Shown here piece after piece: positions 10,511 to 23,299 of a stretch of 64,000 bases of DNA. The DNA comes from Paralichthys olivaceus. Lineage: Eukaryota > Chordata > Actinopteri > Pleuronectiformes > Paralichthyidae. The DNA lies in the NCBI RefSeq assembly GCF_024713975.1, contig NC_091093.1:23750501-23814500 (forward strand), read 5' to 3'. The notes under the pieces were generated by a model. The model did no database searches. It worked only from the letters and a program-made list of their open reading frames with translations, and was not told the origin of the DNA. Numbering within the stretch: position 1 is the stretch's first letter; each line of letters opens with the position of its first letter. Both the position numbers and the translations under genes were made by a program.

Positions 10511-13500
10511 GACTGAGACCCCTGTCCTCTTCAAACCAGCCGGTAATGGCTCTTCTAAGAAGGGTTTTTTCCTCTTAAATAAGGCGGGAGGTGAACCGGA
10601 GCAGCGCGGTGTGAAGTTGCGTCGAAACCTGTCGGTGTCCCCTGCATGTGATGTGTCGGTTGGGTGCGCCCGCCGCTTCCCGGTGACTGACAGCTCTCTC
10701 AGCCAATCACCGCGGCCCCTGCTGTCCGGATAACATTCTTACTGCGCCTACCTGACGTGCTGCGGCATGTCCCATCATCCAGTGCGTTTGACTTTTCCAG
10801 GGAGACTCCTCACAAAGACTGGGTCAGACACATCACGAGCTCTTAATGATTGAAACAATTACAATCTTTAATCATATTCGTCTTGAACTCTAAAGCTGAT
10901 GTTGTCAATAAAAGCTTCATACGTGGTTTTCTTTGTTTATTCTCTTTTAACTTTCAGCTTCATGTTGAGAGAGAGAGAGAGAGAGGAAGGGTGTTTAAGG
11001 GAACTTGACAGAGTTGTTTACGGTGCAGTGATGTGTGCTGTTGGAACAGGAGAAGCATTTTGTCCTGTCAGACTGGTTTGACGAGGATTCATGGCCTGAG
11101 GCACTCACTCACTCACTCACTCACTCACACACACACACACACTCACACACTCATGAAAAGAAAGAGGGGCGGGGGGTGAATAACGTATTATTGTCCTCAA
11201 ATGTCTGATAGGAGATTTCATCTCTAGTGATTAAACGCACTAACACATCACTAAAGCTTCCTCTGGACAGGCACCGAACTCCGGATAATCTCCAGATATT
11301 CTTCGTAACAGGTGTATATATGTGAGAATGCAAACGTAAGAGTGAGAGACTCCCGAAATTCCAGCCAGCCTCCTGGATACCAAACTGAAAAAAACGAAAA
11401 CAAATGATCTCAGGATAAAAAAGAGGGGCTGTACATGTAGAGAAGTCAAGAGAGCTTTCAGGGATAAGGGCCGACGCCTGTGTCAATATGCTGTTAACAA
11501 AAACATGATCTCTGCTGCAGAATTAATACAATACATCCTGCCGACCTGAACACTCAGGTTTTCGTGTTGTTGTGAATGTGTCTGACTGGAGAATCTCCAG
11601 CAGAGTTGTTCATGTGTGAAATGGCAAACTCCAGAGAATGTTCAGATCCCTTTGTCTGGACGTTCCCTGGAATTCTCATCTGAAAACAGTTTAAGCTTCC
11701 TGGTTTGACCTTGGTTCTACCTTGAGCTGTTCTGTGTTACGCTCACATAACATTACTCTTTGGATGGCAAAAGATACCAAAGCGCACTGTCCTACATTGT
11801 GCCACACCAAAATGAGGTTACTCACAACTTAATATTAGTTACTCACAAATTTATGTTACTTACGACTTCATATTAGTTCATCACAATTTTGTATTCATCC
11901 TATAAATACATTTGATTAATGGGGTTATGATGACAATAGGCCTGTACATAATAATACAATTACAGTAAGAAAGTAATAAATGAAGAAAGAAAGCTGCTGT
12001 GTTCAACATGTCTCCTTGTTGTATTTGCACTCTGTGTGACACATCAACACTTATTAACTCCTATTTATTATGTAAATCAACATGAAATCAGTGGTGATGT
12101 CTCAGTTCAGAGCATATTGCATATTGTCCTATACTGCCTACTTGTGGTCAAACTAGAAATAAGCAGGGTGAAAGAAGGAGGTTGATTAAAAAGATGCTAT
12201 GAGAATATCACTCAAGGGACCTTGATGTTCCAGTGCGGGTGAAATATTTTACATAAATGTTTTTTTTTTAAACTGGAGTTTCCCAACAGGAGTGAATAAG
12301 TGTAGATGTGACATAAATAGATAAATATAAATAAACATATGTTATTCTGTGCAGCAGTTTGTGCAGCTCTGTTCAAGTTCACAAGAGCTTCAGTGTGGCA
12401 TTTTGTGCTAAACCACATTTCAGACAGGCGTTACTGTTACGAAGGACAATTAAACTGTGTATTTCCACTGTATTGATCATCTTGGGCTTGATATTTATGT
12501 GACATTTTGTGCCTGACTCATATAAGTGACTCATTTACTTTATTGTATTTTCACAGTCTTTTCTTGCCTAAATGTGGCTTTTTTTCATTGACACATGTAA
12601 ATGCACAGATGCATGTATATACTGTTCAAACATAAACGTATATCTATATATGCCATTGAGAATGTTTCCCCACCCTTTCACCTCAAGGCTCCTTTCTTTT
12701 TGCCTCTGGTTTCCCCTGCTTAACACCACAACCAATTTCATCTCTTGTGCTCCCGGCAGTCTTATCTCGCCTCCTCATAATGACTCCGGACCCCAAGCTA
12801 CCTTTCGTTTGCCATCTCATACAATTAAAGCACATAATGTTGCCTGGCGGCTCTTGACAAACCACAGACGGGGATTAGAGATGTTCTTTCTCAGTCGCAT
12901 ATTACATCTCAGCTGGATTACTGGTCATTGTTATTTCTGTGCTTGCCTCTGTGATGTCTGTGTTGAAGAAATGTGTTAATGCTTCACCTGTGAGGGGAGT
13001 CTTCATGGATCATGTCCCTACTTGGGAGCCTGCTGATGGACCAGTGGCCCCCTGTTTTCATCTCTGGTAGTTGTGGAGGTTCATTATCCCGAGTCTGTGG
13101 AGAAACTGCAGGTAGCAGGGGATCAGGTACATTTGTTTGTTTGTGAAAAACATCTCCATCTCACAACCTTCAAAGAAGAATGACATGACATCGCCCTCAG
13201 GTTAATGAATCTCAAGCACTTTCAGACTTTTGACATTGGTCATAGTTTCAAATGACCGGAGCCTGAGCACAGAATCTTAACATATAGTTTCCAAGAGCAA
13301 CTTCATCCTTTAGGGTTTATAAATGAATCATAATGGTAAATAAATCATCATTCTTTAAATTTTCCTCTTGCACCACCATCTGGTCAAATTATTATTTGTC
13401 CATTACTTTTCATGAAGACAAAATATTTGCAAAAGTATTCCATCACCATTGGCTTAAGTCAGTGACATTGGTATCTCAGTGCGACCTCACAGAATGTGGC

Positions 13501-14160
13501 TGTATATGCTCAGTCAAAATTAGCTGAGCAAATACAGCCACACTAATTAGCAGCACATCCTTTTCAGCACCTCTCACTGCCATCTATCACTAAAAGCAGG
13601 AGGCATAGAAGTGCACTTATAAATAATAACAGTGCAGACTGCTTCAATTAAAAAATATTTTAATAACATAGGATAATCGCTGGTAGCAGTAACACATAGC
13701 GAATGGATAAGTGGGAAAAGAAAGTTAAAAAAGGCTTATTTGAATTTCCAGCTCGTCATCAAAAAGTAATTACACTGACTATGAAATAATTAATAAGTCA
13801 TATGTGATTGGAAATAAGGAAAAAGGTGATTAAATGATGACTCTTAGAAGCAGATAAAAACATAACTGTGCCCTGATGCACTCAGAAGGTGACACACTCA
13901 GTGATTTCTGAAAGATTTCCTGGGCAGAAAATAAAAGAGAAGTCCAGTTTCTCTCTTTCACTCCAGAAAACCTTCAGACAAATCTTTGCTCTCTCATGCT
14001 GCTCCTTTATTTCAGTTGAAACATACTGTGAATATAGCGAACAAAAGAAAAGGTCAAATTGCTCAATTGCAGATTAGTGAAACAAGTTAGAGCTGCACTG
14101 CAATTAATTTCCAGAAGACGAGCTCCCCTGTTGAGGACTCCTTGGAATTTGCATTTCAGG
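10511..14160. other. gpa33-grpr intergenic region, left part
   Basis: Begins with the gpa33 5' UTR and promoter. The first 250 bases are GC-richer with several CpG (ggcgggag, gtgcgcccgccgc), consistent with a promoter. It also holds GA (10965-10983) and ACTC/CA (11104-11150) short repeats. No gene was recognised. An ORF at 12572-12979 has no domain or splice context. Confidence 0.4.
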
Positions 14161-14164
14161 TTAA

Positions 14165-14495
14165 TCACCTCAGCTGAGGAGGTTGTGTTTTCATCCCTGT
14201 TCATTTGTTTGCCTGTAAACAAGATTATGCAAAAAAACACAGCATGGATTACCATAAAACTTGAACGATGCACTGTGGGTCAGAAAGGAACTCATTGAAT
14301 TTTGATGTAGATCCAGGAGCCACTTTCTTTAACATATTTGTTGGACATTATTACTGATTTCCCCGAGAATAATTCATGGATCTCGATGAAAAAAAAAAAG
14401 TTTTTATAAGTGTGTGCAATTTGGCGTAGCTTGATTGAATTTAAGGGGATTGTGTGGAGGTTTGTGCTCCATTGAGTACCATTCTAGTTGATATT
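14165..14495 (+). mobile_element. Dispersed fish repeat, family B copy 1
   Basis: Reads ggaggttgtgttttca, a gtttgtttgcctgtaaacaa block, gagaataattcatggatct, agtgtgtgcaatttgg and finally gtaccattctagttgatatt. Related copies occur at 26704, 45326, 46530, 57690 and 59890. No ORF. Probably a non-autonomous DNA element. Confidence 0.6.
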
Positions 14496-14499
14496 CATA

Positions 14500-15179
14500 C
14501 ACTGTTCACAGTGCATCTAACTCTGTCATATGATGTTTGCTTTAGATTTATAATAAAATAGACAAACACAAAAAACAACTCCCCTAAATGCAGTTCTACC
14601 TGAAAGTGTAACAAGGTACAGGACAGTGTTGTCAGAGTCAGGTGAGTTAATGAACAGTGAGTCTGTGCATGTATCTGTCATTTCACCATGCTGCTCGTTC
14701 ACTTTGACAGGAAAAACATGAATTCATTATAATCCAGGAAAAGAGGAAATAAAAAGATAAATATTTTCACGTTTAAAAGAAAATTATGTAAATGTCTCTT
14801 TTTAAACCAATCATTGTATGCTTCTCTAAAATGTTTATAAAGAATTTAAAATCTTTTATGTTATATTGAATATCGTATTGTTTTATCTCGTTATTTCAAT
14901 CCCACAGACATTCATATTGATCGTTCTGTTCTGTATTGGCGCATGCTGGGTAAGTAGTGCGCACTGGGTGACAGCCCCTATGGAGTAACACGCGAAGTTG
15001 GACACAAAATTCCGCTCAGTAGTTTTCTCTTCTCTCCTTAACCTGAAAAGCTAATCCGTGTTTCAGTTCGAACTATTTTTTAACAGAAATCTCTCGAGCA
15101 TCAGCTGGTGTGACGGTGGGAGGACATCTGCAGCCAAACGCGCGCAACGTCACTCCTCTCCAAAGCCCCGGCGCGGACG
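14500..15179. other. grpr upstream region
   Basis: AT-rich until about 14930, then higher GC with gcatgctgggtaagtagtgcgc and cgcgaagttgg, which may be promoter or 5' UTR. No ATG occurs between about 14980 and the grpr start at 15180. A pyrimidine-rich stretch ending in taacag at about 15086 resembles a splice acceptor. Confidence 0.4.
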
Positions 15180-15735
15180 ATGTGGTTCTCCGGCGTGGCC
15201 ATCGCTTCGGTTTACGGTGTCATCAGCGTGTTGGGTCTGATCGGCAACATCACCCTCATCAAGACGTTCTGCTCGGCCAAGTCTATGCGCAATGTGCCCA
15301 ACCTCTTCATGTCGAGCCTGGCGCTCGGGGACGTGTTGCTGCTGGTGACCTGCGCTCCGGTGGACGCCAGCCGCTACCTGTCAGAGGAGTGGCTGTTCGG
15401 CAGAGTGGGCTGTAAAGTCATCCCCTTCATTCAGCTCACCTCGGTTGGCGTGTCGGTGTTCACTCTCACAGCTCTCTCTGCTGACAGGTAGGCTCCCACC
15501 TCTGGTGTCATTCTTATACTGACCAGGACTCATTTTATGAATGGCCCTGGTAACCAGATTATAGATCATGGCAATTCAAAGTGCTTTACATCATAATATA
15601 AAAGGAACAATACAAATGTTTTCCTTTACATGTATTGTTGTTGTCTTAAATGGTGAACAAATATTTACACACGTGTGCTGGTCAGAGGAGTTTTACGCAC
15701 GACAGACTGTTGACAGTGTGGAGAACATGTTTCAG

Positions 15736-15776
<41 letters not shown>

Positions 15777-18700
15777 CGAGAGAGAGTATGTGTGGTTTGT
15801 GTGGTTATGGTATTGGGGACCTAAAGCTGTTTTCACATTATGGGGACTTCTCCTACATATGGAGAGAAAAATCAAGTCCCCATAAAGAAAGCTTAAGTTT
15901 GGGTTAAAGTTAAGATTCAGATTAAGATAAGGGGTGAGACGAGTAATGGTTAGGGTTAGAGTAAGTCTCTTGGAAATCAATGTAAGTGTGTGTGTATGTG
16001 TGTGAAAATGAACAACATGCATGCATTGATCTTGGTTCAGAGATAAGGTTTTGGTTTGGCCATTCATGATGAATGGAAGTCAATATAAAGTCCTAATAAG
16101 CTGCTGTGCTGTTTATGTGGGTGTTTTACTTTTCCTTTTTATCTCCCCCTCTCATGGTCACTGTGTAATTTGCTCTCAGTAACAGAAACTCCTCATTAAG
16201 CTGCACAACATGAGACTCTTCTGCTCCTATCAACTCACTATCTTTTGATCAGAGCGAGGAACCAGACAAATAAAAATTATAATTAGATAAAAACTTTATG
16301 AAACTCACATTAAAGCTTCACTGGACTCATTCCTGCAGCCACAACTTGGATTGAGACGGTGATTCAATAATGTTTAAAAATCAAATCTAGGACTGGGTGA
16401 TAAAATTAAACAAACAATAAAACATTTATCAAAATATCATTTTCATCAAAAGCAATATAACCTAATAAATACATAAATAATATAAAGCTCAATAGCATTG
16501 CCTAAAGCAAGCCTGGTGAGGAGTTATAACAGATAATTGGTTTTAATGTTCTACATCAGGTTTGTAAAGTGTTTGTAATCCTTTGCTCATTAAAAGTGAG
16601 GCCTTCAATCGGGAGCAAGACTCAGTCTTTAAGCACAAAAGTTTATTATATTTAATTTTATTTATTTATTCTTATCGATATGAAAATTGTGACTTTGTTA
16701 ACATTTTTGGCCCTAGTGAAAACACTGGTCACATGATGAATGATAGATTGTCACATGGCAATGTGGCATACAGCAATGGAAGACATACAGATGGTGGAGG
16801 AAGAAGGCTAGACATTTTACATACGTACATAGGCTAAAAGTACAAATACAAAAAAAATAATTAAATAGTAAAACTATAGTAAACTACTTAAATTCTGGTG
16901 CGGATGTGGATCAGGGCGTGGATCCATAATATTATTTTACATTTTCCTTGATGAGAATAGAAATTATAAATAGTAAAAAGTGTTCTATAAGCTCCGTCGT
17001 TGAAGCCGCTCGTCCAAAGAAAGAAAGTCTGCTGCTGTTAAAAAGTTAACAACATGTTTTTTGTTCAGCCGGACAAGCTCCTCTGTGTGTTATTGGTAAT
17101 CAATAATTTTAATTGAATGCTGCAGCAACAGGAAGGTGTTTGAAATGTTAGCGAGCGTTAATGCATCTGAGGTGAAGCCGCCGCTGAAGAGGTGAGTGTT
17201 GATGGGTTTACCCAAACATTTCACATTTCACTAATCCCCAGTGTCTGTCTATACCACACAAACTTGTGTGCCTTTGCTTTGTCATCATCAGCTCTTCTGT
17301 CACTGTCAGATCTGTCCACAGCTCTGAGTCGGTGCTGGACAAAGGTCTGGCAAACTTTTGCCACTTGTTTAGATATCATTCTACTACAGGAGGAGAAAAA
17401 GCTCTGGTTGTTCTTATTTAATATGTATCAGTGATAATCATCTGTGTTGTCTGCACAATAGGGGCGGGGTGGAACTTATTTTTTGCTGAAACATTTGCAT
17501 GTGCGGGAGGGGAGCACTGTAATTAAAATGGTTCATTATCTGAAGATGAAAACACTACCAAAAAACAATAACAGACATTTCGACTGTGTCATCGTACAAT
17601 TCAAATTTTCATCAAAGCTTCCAGTTTTCAGCTCGAAGGCTGAAGCTTGTTGGGTGGTGTTGGGTGGTGATGTAAACAATGAGGGATTATTATTATTATT
17701 ATTATTATTACCACACACAGCTTGTGTAAAAAGGTCTGTGTGCTTTTTTGGCTGCTCCTGCATGTACGCAACTTTTATGAATGAGGCGGAACTATGGTGA
17801 GTCCTGTTGTTTCCATGACCCAAGCGGTGTTGCCTAGATACGATGGCAATGTTATGTTATTATATGTGTTATTAGAGTGAGGTCTATTTTTAGATAAGGA
17901 TAGTATAAGGTTGTCTGTCTGTCACATGCATGCTCACATTTACACATCCGGCCATTTTCTTTGCACCTCAGATGCATGTTTTTAAACGGAGCCACACAGG
18001 CACGAGGACAACAAAGCAACAGTGCATCATTGTGCCGTCCGACTAAACTAAAATGTTTGTATCGTCACTAAAACTAAACAGTCTAATATAACAGTCCTGC
18101 AGCAACTTCTGTTTATATGTGGTGGATGATACAGTTCTTTGTAAAATTGTAACCACCACATTTAATGTATATCAAGAAGAGGAGATCAAATCATAACAAA
18201 ATAAAGCCTTTATAATGATCATTCACAGAGATGAAGCATCAAATATGTTATCAAACCCAAACTTACTTGAAACTTACTGAGTCGAAAACCACCTAAAATC
18301 TTACCAACCTACCTACCAATGTACCTTCCTACCTACCTGCCCACCTTCTTACCTACCAACCTACCTACCTACCTACCAACCTACCTAAATTCTTACGCAC
18401 CTACCTACCTACATACCTACCAATCTACCTACCAACCTTCCTATCTACCTGCCTACCTTCTTACCTACCTTCCTACCTACCAACCTAACAACCTGCCTAC
18501 CTAGCTACCTAAATTCTTACACACCTACCTACCTACCTTCTTACCTACCAATCTACCTACCAACCTTCCTACCTACCTGCCTACCTACCAACCTACCTAA
18601 ATTCTTACGCACCTACCTACATACATACCTACCAATCTACCTACCAACCTTCCTATCTACCTGCCTACCTTCTTACCTACCTTCCTACCTACCAACCTAA

Positions 18701-20720
18701 CAACCTGCCTACCTAGCTACCTAAATTCTTACACACCTACCTACCTACCTTCTTACCTACCAATCTACCTACCTACCTTCTTACCTACCAATCTACCTAC
18801 CAACCTTCCTACCTACCTGCCTACCTACCAACCTACCTACCTACCTACCTACCTTCTTACCTACCTTCCTACCTACCAACCTAACAACCTGCCTACCTAA
18901 CTACCTTTCTTCCTTCCAACCTACCTACCTACCTTCCTTCCTTCCTTCCTACCCTACCTACCTACCTATCTACCTTCCTATCTACCTACCTTTCTTTGTT
19001 TAGGTACAAGGCCATAGTGAAGCCACTGGACATCCAAAAATCAACCACCACAAGCAGCATTGTCCTGAGGGCAGCTCTCATCTGGCTCTTTTCCCTGGTC
19101 CTTGCGATCCCTGAGGCTGTCTTCTCTGACCTCCACACTTTCAACCTCACCTCCACCAATGAAAGCTTCAAAACCTGCGCACCTTACCCACATGCTGGGG
19201 ATCTACACCCGAAGATCCACTCCATGGCCTCCTTCCTCATCTTCTATGTCATTCCCCTGCTGGTCATCTCTGTGTACTACACCTTCATTGCCCGGAGCCT
19301 GATGAGGAGTGCCTCAAACCTGCCTGTAGAGGGCAACATGCACGCGAAACGACAGGCTAGTGTTAGCATTATCGCTGGCATCATTTACAATATGCAAATG
19401 AAATTTCATTATTTAAGTCTATAAATATTTTCTGAAAATTATTTTAGTTACTTTAAACCATTTTCCACACAAACGACAATTAAGATTTAACATCTACAAA
19501 CTAACTTACTACTAAGAAATAAAATTACAGAGAAAATGTAAATACAAACGCTTAAAATACTGGAATCACTTTGTTATATACCCACAATGTGTTTGTGGTT
19601 GTTTCAATTTAGCATGTAGCCCCCCGAATTCTCAGAAATAATGTAAACAACATAACCTCAGTAACATTTTGTTTAATGTTGCACAAATGTAATTAAAAAT
19701 GTATTAAAATTTTTTCTCTTCTTTAAGTTTAGATGTCTCCTCTGTTTACCAGCATTGCTTTTTGGTTTGAAGTTTTTTCAATAACCCGCAGGTTGAATCA
19801 AGAAAGCGTTTGGCGAAGACAGTGCTGGTGTTTGTTGGCCTCTTTGCTGTTTGCTGGCTTCCCAGTCACATCATCTACTTGTATCGCTGCTATCACTACT
19901 CCCAGGTACATTAAATCACTGACTGACTATATTTTCCGATTTGTTTTTTTCTTGTTTGTACACTAGGATTATGTTGTGTAGTGTAGTCTGTATGTGATAT
20001 TAAATCATTTTCAACTGACACTTACATTCCTCCCTAAAACAATATGTTTTATAACATAATATCTTAACCATGTAGCTAAATAAGTGTATGAGTTATCAAC
20101 TGTGCAGATGTTAACGGTCAAGTAAGAAATAAATGGTGGAACTGACTTTAACACTGGGAAAACACAAGTCAGAATTTTATCAGGTGATACAAATAGTTCA
20201 AAGTGGTGTAAAATAAAAATGAGAGATGGCCACAGTCAATTATTGGGTCATTTTGCATCATTTAATTTTGTGAAGCAGATTAGAATAATCTGGTTGAATA
20301 TTATACTGCCACAATTCAGATTCTGTTCATTCATAGTACCTTAATGTCCAAATGCTGTATTTGTATTTGTTTGCATTGTAGTACACTGATACATGCAGCA
20401 TTTCTCAGTTTTTTACCCTCTGTCTTTCCCCCGGCCAGGTGGACACCTCGCTGGTTCACTTTGTGTGCAGTGTCGCAGCTCGTATCCTGGCCTTCACCAA
20501 CTCCTGTCTCAACCCGTTCGCCCTTTACCTGCTGAGCAAGACCTTCAGGAAGCAATTCAAGCAGCAGTTGTGCTGCTGCTGTCATATGATCATGAAACAC
20601 TCCTCACAGAGCCCGACACATTACAACACACGTGTGACCTCCATCCGCAGCACACACTGCTCTGTGGCCAGTCTGAGCATCATCAACGGCAGGCAGATCT
20701 ATCAGGAGGACTGTGTGTGA
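15180..20720 (+). CDS. grpr: Gastrin-releasing peptide receptor (bombesin-family GPCR)
   Basis: Seven-transmembrane Gq-coupled receptor of the plasma membrane for GRP/bombesin peptides. Exons: 15180-15487, 19004-19355, 19792-19905, 20439-20720; total 351 aa. TM1 contains [14 protein letters not shown]2 is [19 protein letters not shown]. The TM3 end is LTALSADRY (DRY motif split across intron 1). [13 protein letters not shown] and [19 protein letters not shown] are near-identical to human GRPR rather than NMBR or BRS3, as recalled. TM6 has CWLP and TM7 has NPFALY. A CCCC cluster in the tail is a likely palmitoylation site, and the protein ends QIYQEDCV. Oddities: the extracellular N-terminus is only about ten residues; intron 2 begins GC; an intron separates YHYSQ from VDTS, where I recall none in human. 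The start codon has A at -3. Confidence 0.93.
15737..15785. repeat. (TG)n-(GA)n microsatellite
   Basis: Ten or so TG units followed directly by GA units in grpr intron 1. Confidence 0.9.
18299..18990. repeat. CCTA/ACCT satellite with a 212-bp higher-order period
   Basis: About 690 bases of (CTAC)n with CTTC and CAAC variants. The landmark attcttacgcacc occurs at 18389 and again at 18601, 212 bases apart, and the attcttacacacc landmark repeats at the same spacing (about 18511 and 18724). A segmental duplication inside the array is therefore visible. The array runs to within 15 bases of the grpr exon 2 acceptor and contributes its pyrimidine tract. The YLPTYLPT frame is an artefact. Confidence 0.93.
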
Positions 20721-20729
20721 GTGAGTGTG

Positions 20730-20760
20730 AGAGTGTGTGTGTGTGTGTGTGTGTGTGTAG
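20730..20760. repeat. (GT)n microsatellite in grpr 3' UTR
   Basis: Starts immediately after the grpr stop codon. Confidence 0.9.
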
Positions 20761-20837
20761 GTTTGTGTAGTGTGTGTTTGTATGTGAATGTGTGTTCTCC
20801 AAATAATAACACCACTTTTCCACTCACCACAAAAACA

Positions 20838-20843
20838 AATAAA
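20838..20843 (+). terminator. grpr polyadenylation signal AATAAA
   Basis: First canonical hexamer, 118 bases after the TGA at 20718-20720. Confidence 0.55.
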
Positions 20844-21000
20844 GTGCAGCTTGTTAAAAATACATTTGGACACAACAGAATGTTGAGTGATGACCTATCA
20901 CAGCTCAGGACCAGAATTCACATCTTCACTCACACCAGTCGTGTATTAAAGTGCAGCAACGCTTCAACTGATCACAGGGTTTTTTCACATGAGCATTCTG

Positions 21001-21482
21001 ACCATGGACTGTATAGTAACTGGACTGTATATAAAGATGGATGACATGGCTGCTCACCCAAAGTAAAATCATAGTGTTAGCTGGTAGCCAGCAACAGTAT
21101 AGGTCCTAAACCCTGCGTCCTCCATGTTAGTAGATGGGACATGGACCAAACTAAAAAGTACCCATTATATAACTTTTTCTCAAAGATGGTTTCTGTCATT
21201 TGTTCTAATCCCAAATGTAACTTTAAGTTTGGTTGTAATTAGCTATTTGATTCTATAAAAACGGGGTGAAACATCATGATTGACAGCTGAGACTGACTCA
21301 TCAGTGGTTGAGTGTGCACATTGACAGGACCTCGATACAGCAGCTCCACCCCCAGTCGACAGACTGAATGACTCTGGCTCTACTTGAAGATGGCAGCGTT
21401 CGTATCCAGGACATTTTGGCTTCATTTCTGGATAGTGGGGAAAGTGGAGACGTGACATCCATCTTTATTTACAGTCTCTGGT
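21001..21482. mobile_element. Non-autonomous DNA element, family C
   Basis: The left end has ggactgtatataaagatgga and the right end has its complement (catccatctttatttacagtctctgg), giving imperfect terminal inverted repeats. The middle has the common fish blocks ccatgttagtagatgggaca and caaagatggtttctgtcatt. Partial relatives are at 29960-30130, 35003-35110 and 50468-50492. No ORF. Confidence 0.65.
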
Positions 21483-21489
21483 TTTGACA

Positions 21490-23290
21490 ATCTGGGTTTG
21501 GCTGCTGACATGTGCAGATTAACACAAAATAACACAACATGCAGCTGAGGCTGATGAGAATGTAATTTTTATCTGACAGATATTTGGTTTTAAACCAAAG
21601 TTTCAGAAAAACTAATGTCAAAGTGTATACAGGTTATCATGGCAATCCATCGAACAGGTTTTGAAATGTTTCGCTCAACAGACACCTCATGGTGCTCGAG
21701 GATAAATAAGGGTCAGTTAAACAACGTTTACATTAATTCATAACTTTTTTTTGCTGTAACCTTTGGGAACCTGTTAAATAAATCTGCATGAGATATTCAA
21801 GTTTGTGGTTGTGTAAAAAATATTTGCATTTGTTTGTGTGAATGAAACCTGTGGACAAATGAGTGGTGAGACAACGCATAGATGTAGTATAAAAAAGATG
21901 TGAACATTTATGTGCTGATACAAAGCAGAAAACAAACGATGTGTAAAACATAGATACAAGTACAAACTCTGACCCTGTTCTTCTAAAATAGAGATATGAA
22001 GAATAATATTATTTTGCAGCAGTGAAGTAGAAACCCATGCCTTTAGAGCAGGCAGCATAAAAATAAAGATATGAGGATGATAACCAGACCTTCCTTCACT
22101 GAAGTGAATGAAATCCCTTTCAAACATGAATTCAGGACAGAACTATATTAAACAAGATTGTTTACATCTGCAGGGCTGCTGCCTTCATATGAAAGTTCAT
22201 TCACTGTGCTCCACAGGGGGATATTTTTCATGTAGATGGATATGATACTGAATATTGATGTGTGAAACTCTACGTGCACCATATTGCTGTGTGTATGTGT
22301 ATATTTCTAAATGTCAGGTGTTGTGATCACTGTGAAATTTAAAGCAGAGATGTTCTTTAATGTAAGCCGTCCTCTGGTTACAGGCTGTATATTAAACCAT
22401 GAACGTGAGCGCATGTGTTTGAGATCACATTTGTAATTTAGTGTCGGGATTATGTGACGTGTCTGTTCGTGTTTGTTCTAGTTGTGTTGATCCAATTGAC
22501 ATGCAGTAATTAAACCGACAAAGGTTTAGACTAGTTTTCTCTAAGCAGAAAATGATGTGAAATAAATATAACTTCATTTAATCATTCTCTGCATTATATT
22601 GCAAAGTGACAGTGAATCCTTGTGCACCTTTTATACTTGAGTTATTCTTACGGTCTCGGTCGTGTGTATACATCACATAATTTCAGCACCACTGTTGACT
22701 AGACATGATTATTCTGCACTGTCACATAGATTTACAGTCACCATATCACACCACAGTTTCCTAATTTGGTGCTTCACACAGGGACAGGATCATGCCCAGG
22801 TTGTGACGAGTGGGTGGATAATTCAGTCTGGATAGTGTTTGTTTAATTGTGGTGCGAGTCTGTTGCCAAATTTCTGTCCTGCATGGTCTCAACCTTCTAC
22901 TTAACATGTCATCTTTATAGTCTGTGGAAACTCTGCAATGTAAATACAGATCAGTTTCAAGTATCTTTTTAGTGGAAGTAAAGAAAGATTACATCAAAAC
23001 GAATAAAAGCACATTCACACATGCATGAAATACCTTTTTTTAAAGTTCTACCTGCTGAAAAGTATTGCTCTGTGTTTTTCAAGCACAATGAATACATGCA
23101 ATAAGGAAAGTACTGCGAGAAGATGAATCCTGCAATACATTTAAATCTGAAAAGATGAGATCTGAAACACAGGACAATAGGAAGAGCAGGAACAAACTTT
23201 TTCATGATGCTGGACAGAATCGTGCACAAGCAACTCTCACAGTTGCACCTGCAGGATATGACATAAAGTATAATTATTTAAAGAAAGGAT
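21490..23290. other. Intergenic spacer, no gene seen
   Basis: AT-rich sequence with scattered short ORFs, none with splice context or recognisable residues. Confidence 0.4.
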
Positions 23291-23299
23291 TTGTAGAGA

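Larger units (their letters stand above)
15488..19003. other. grpr intron 1
   Basis: A 3.5-kb intron with donor GTAGGC and acceptor tttag. It holds microsatellites (TG/GA at 15737, ATT at 17687-17710), a short family B-like piece near 16900 (ggtgcggatgtggatcagg) and the CCTA satellite up to the acceptor. No exon was recognised inside. Confidence 0.7.

Noticed and set aside
12572-12979. 135-aa + strand ORF in the gpa33-grpr spacer
   Set aside because: No recognisable motif; composition resembles translated AT/CT-rich non-coding DNA.
18319-18504. YLPTYLPT repeat protein
   Set aside because: Frame through the CCTA satellite in grpr intron 1; no conserved start or splice context.
18299-18990. 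Regular repeats that could suggest a CRISPR array
   Set aside because: Units are 4-bp satellite variants with no unique spacers, in a vertebrate intron.
15180-20720. NMBR or BRS3 instead of GRPR
   Set aside because: NLPVEGN and [17 protein letters not shown], plus the [10 protein letters not shown] tail motif, match human GRPR as recalled more closely.
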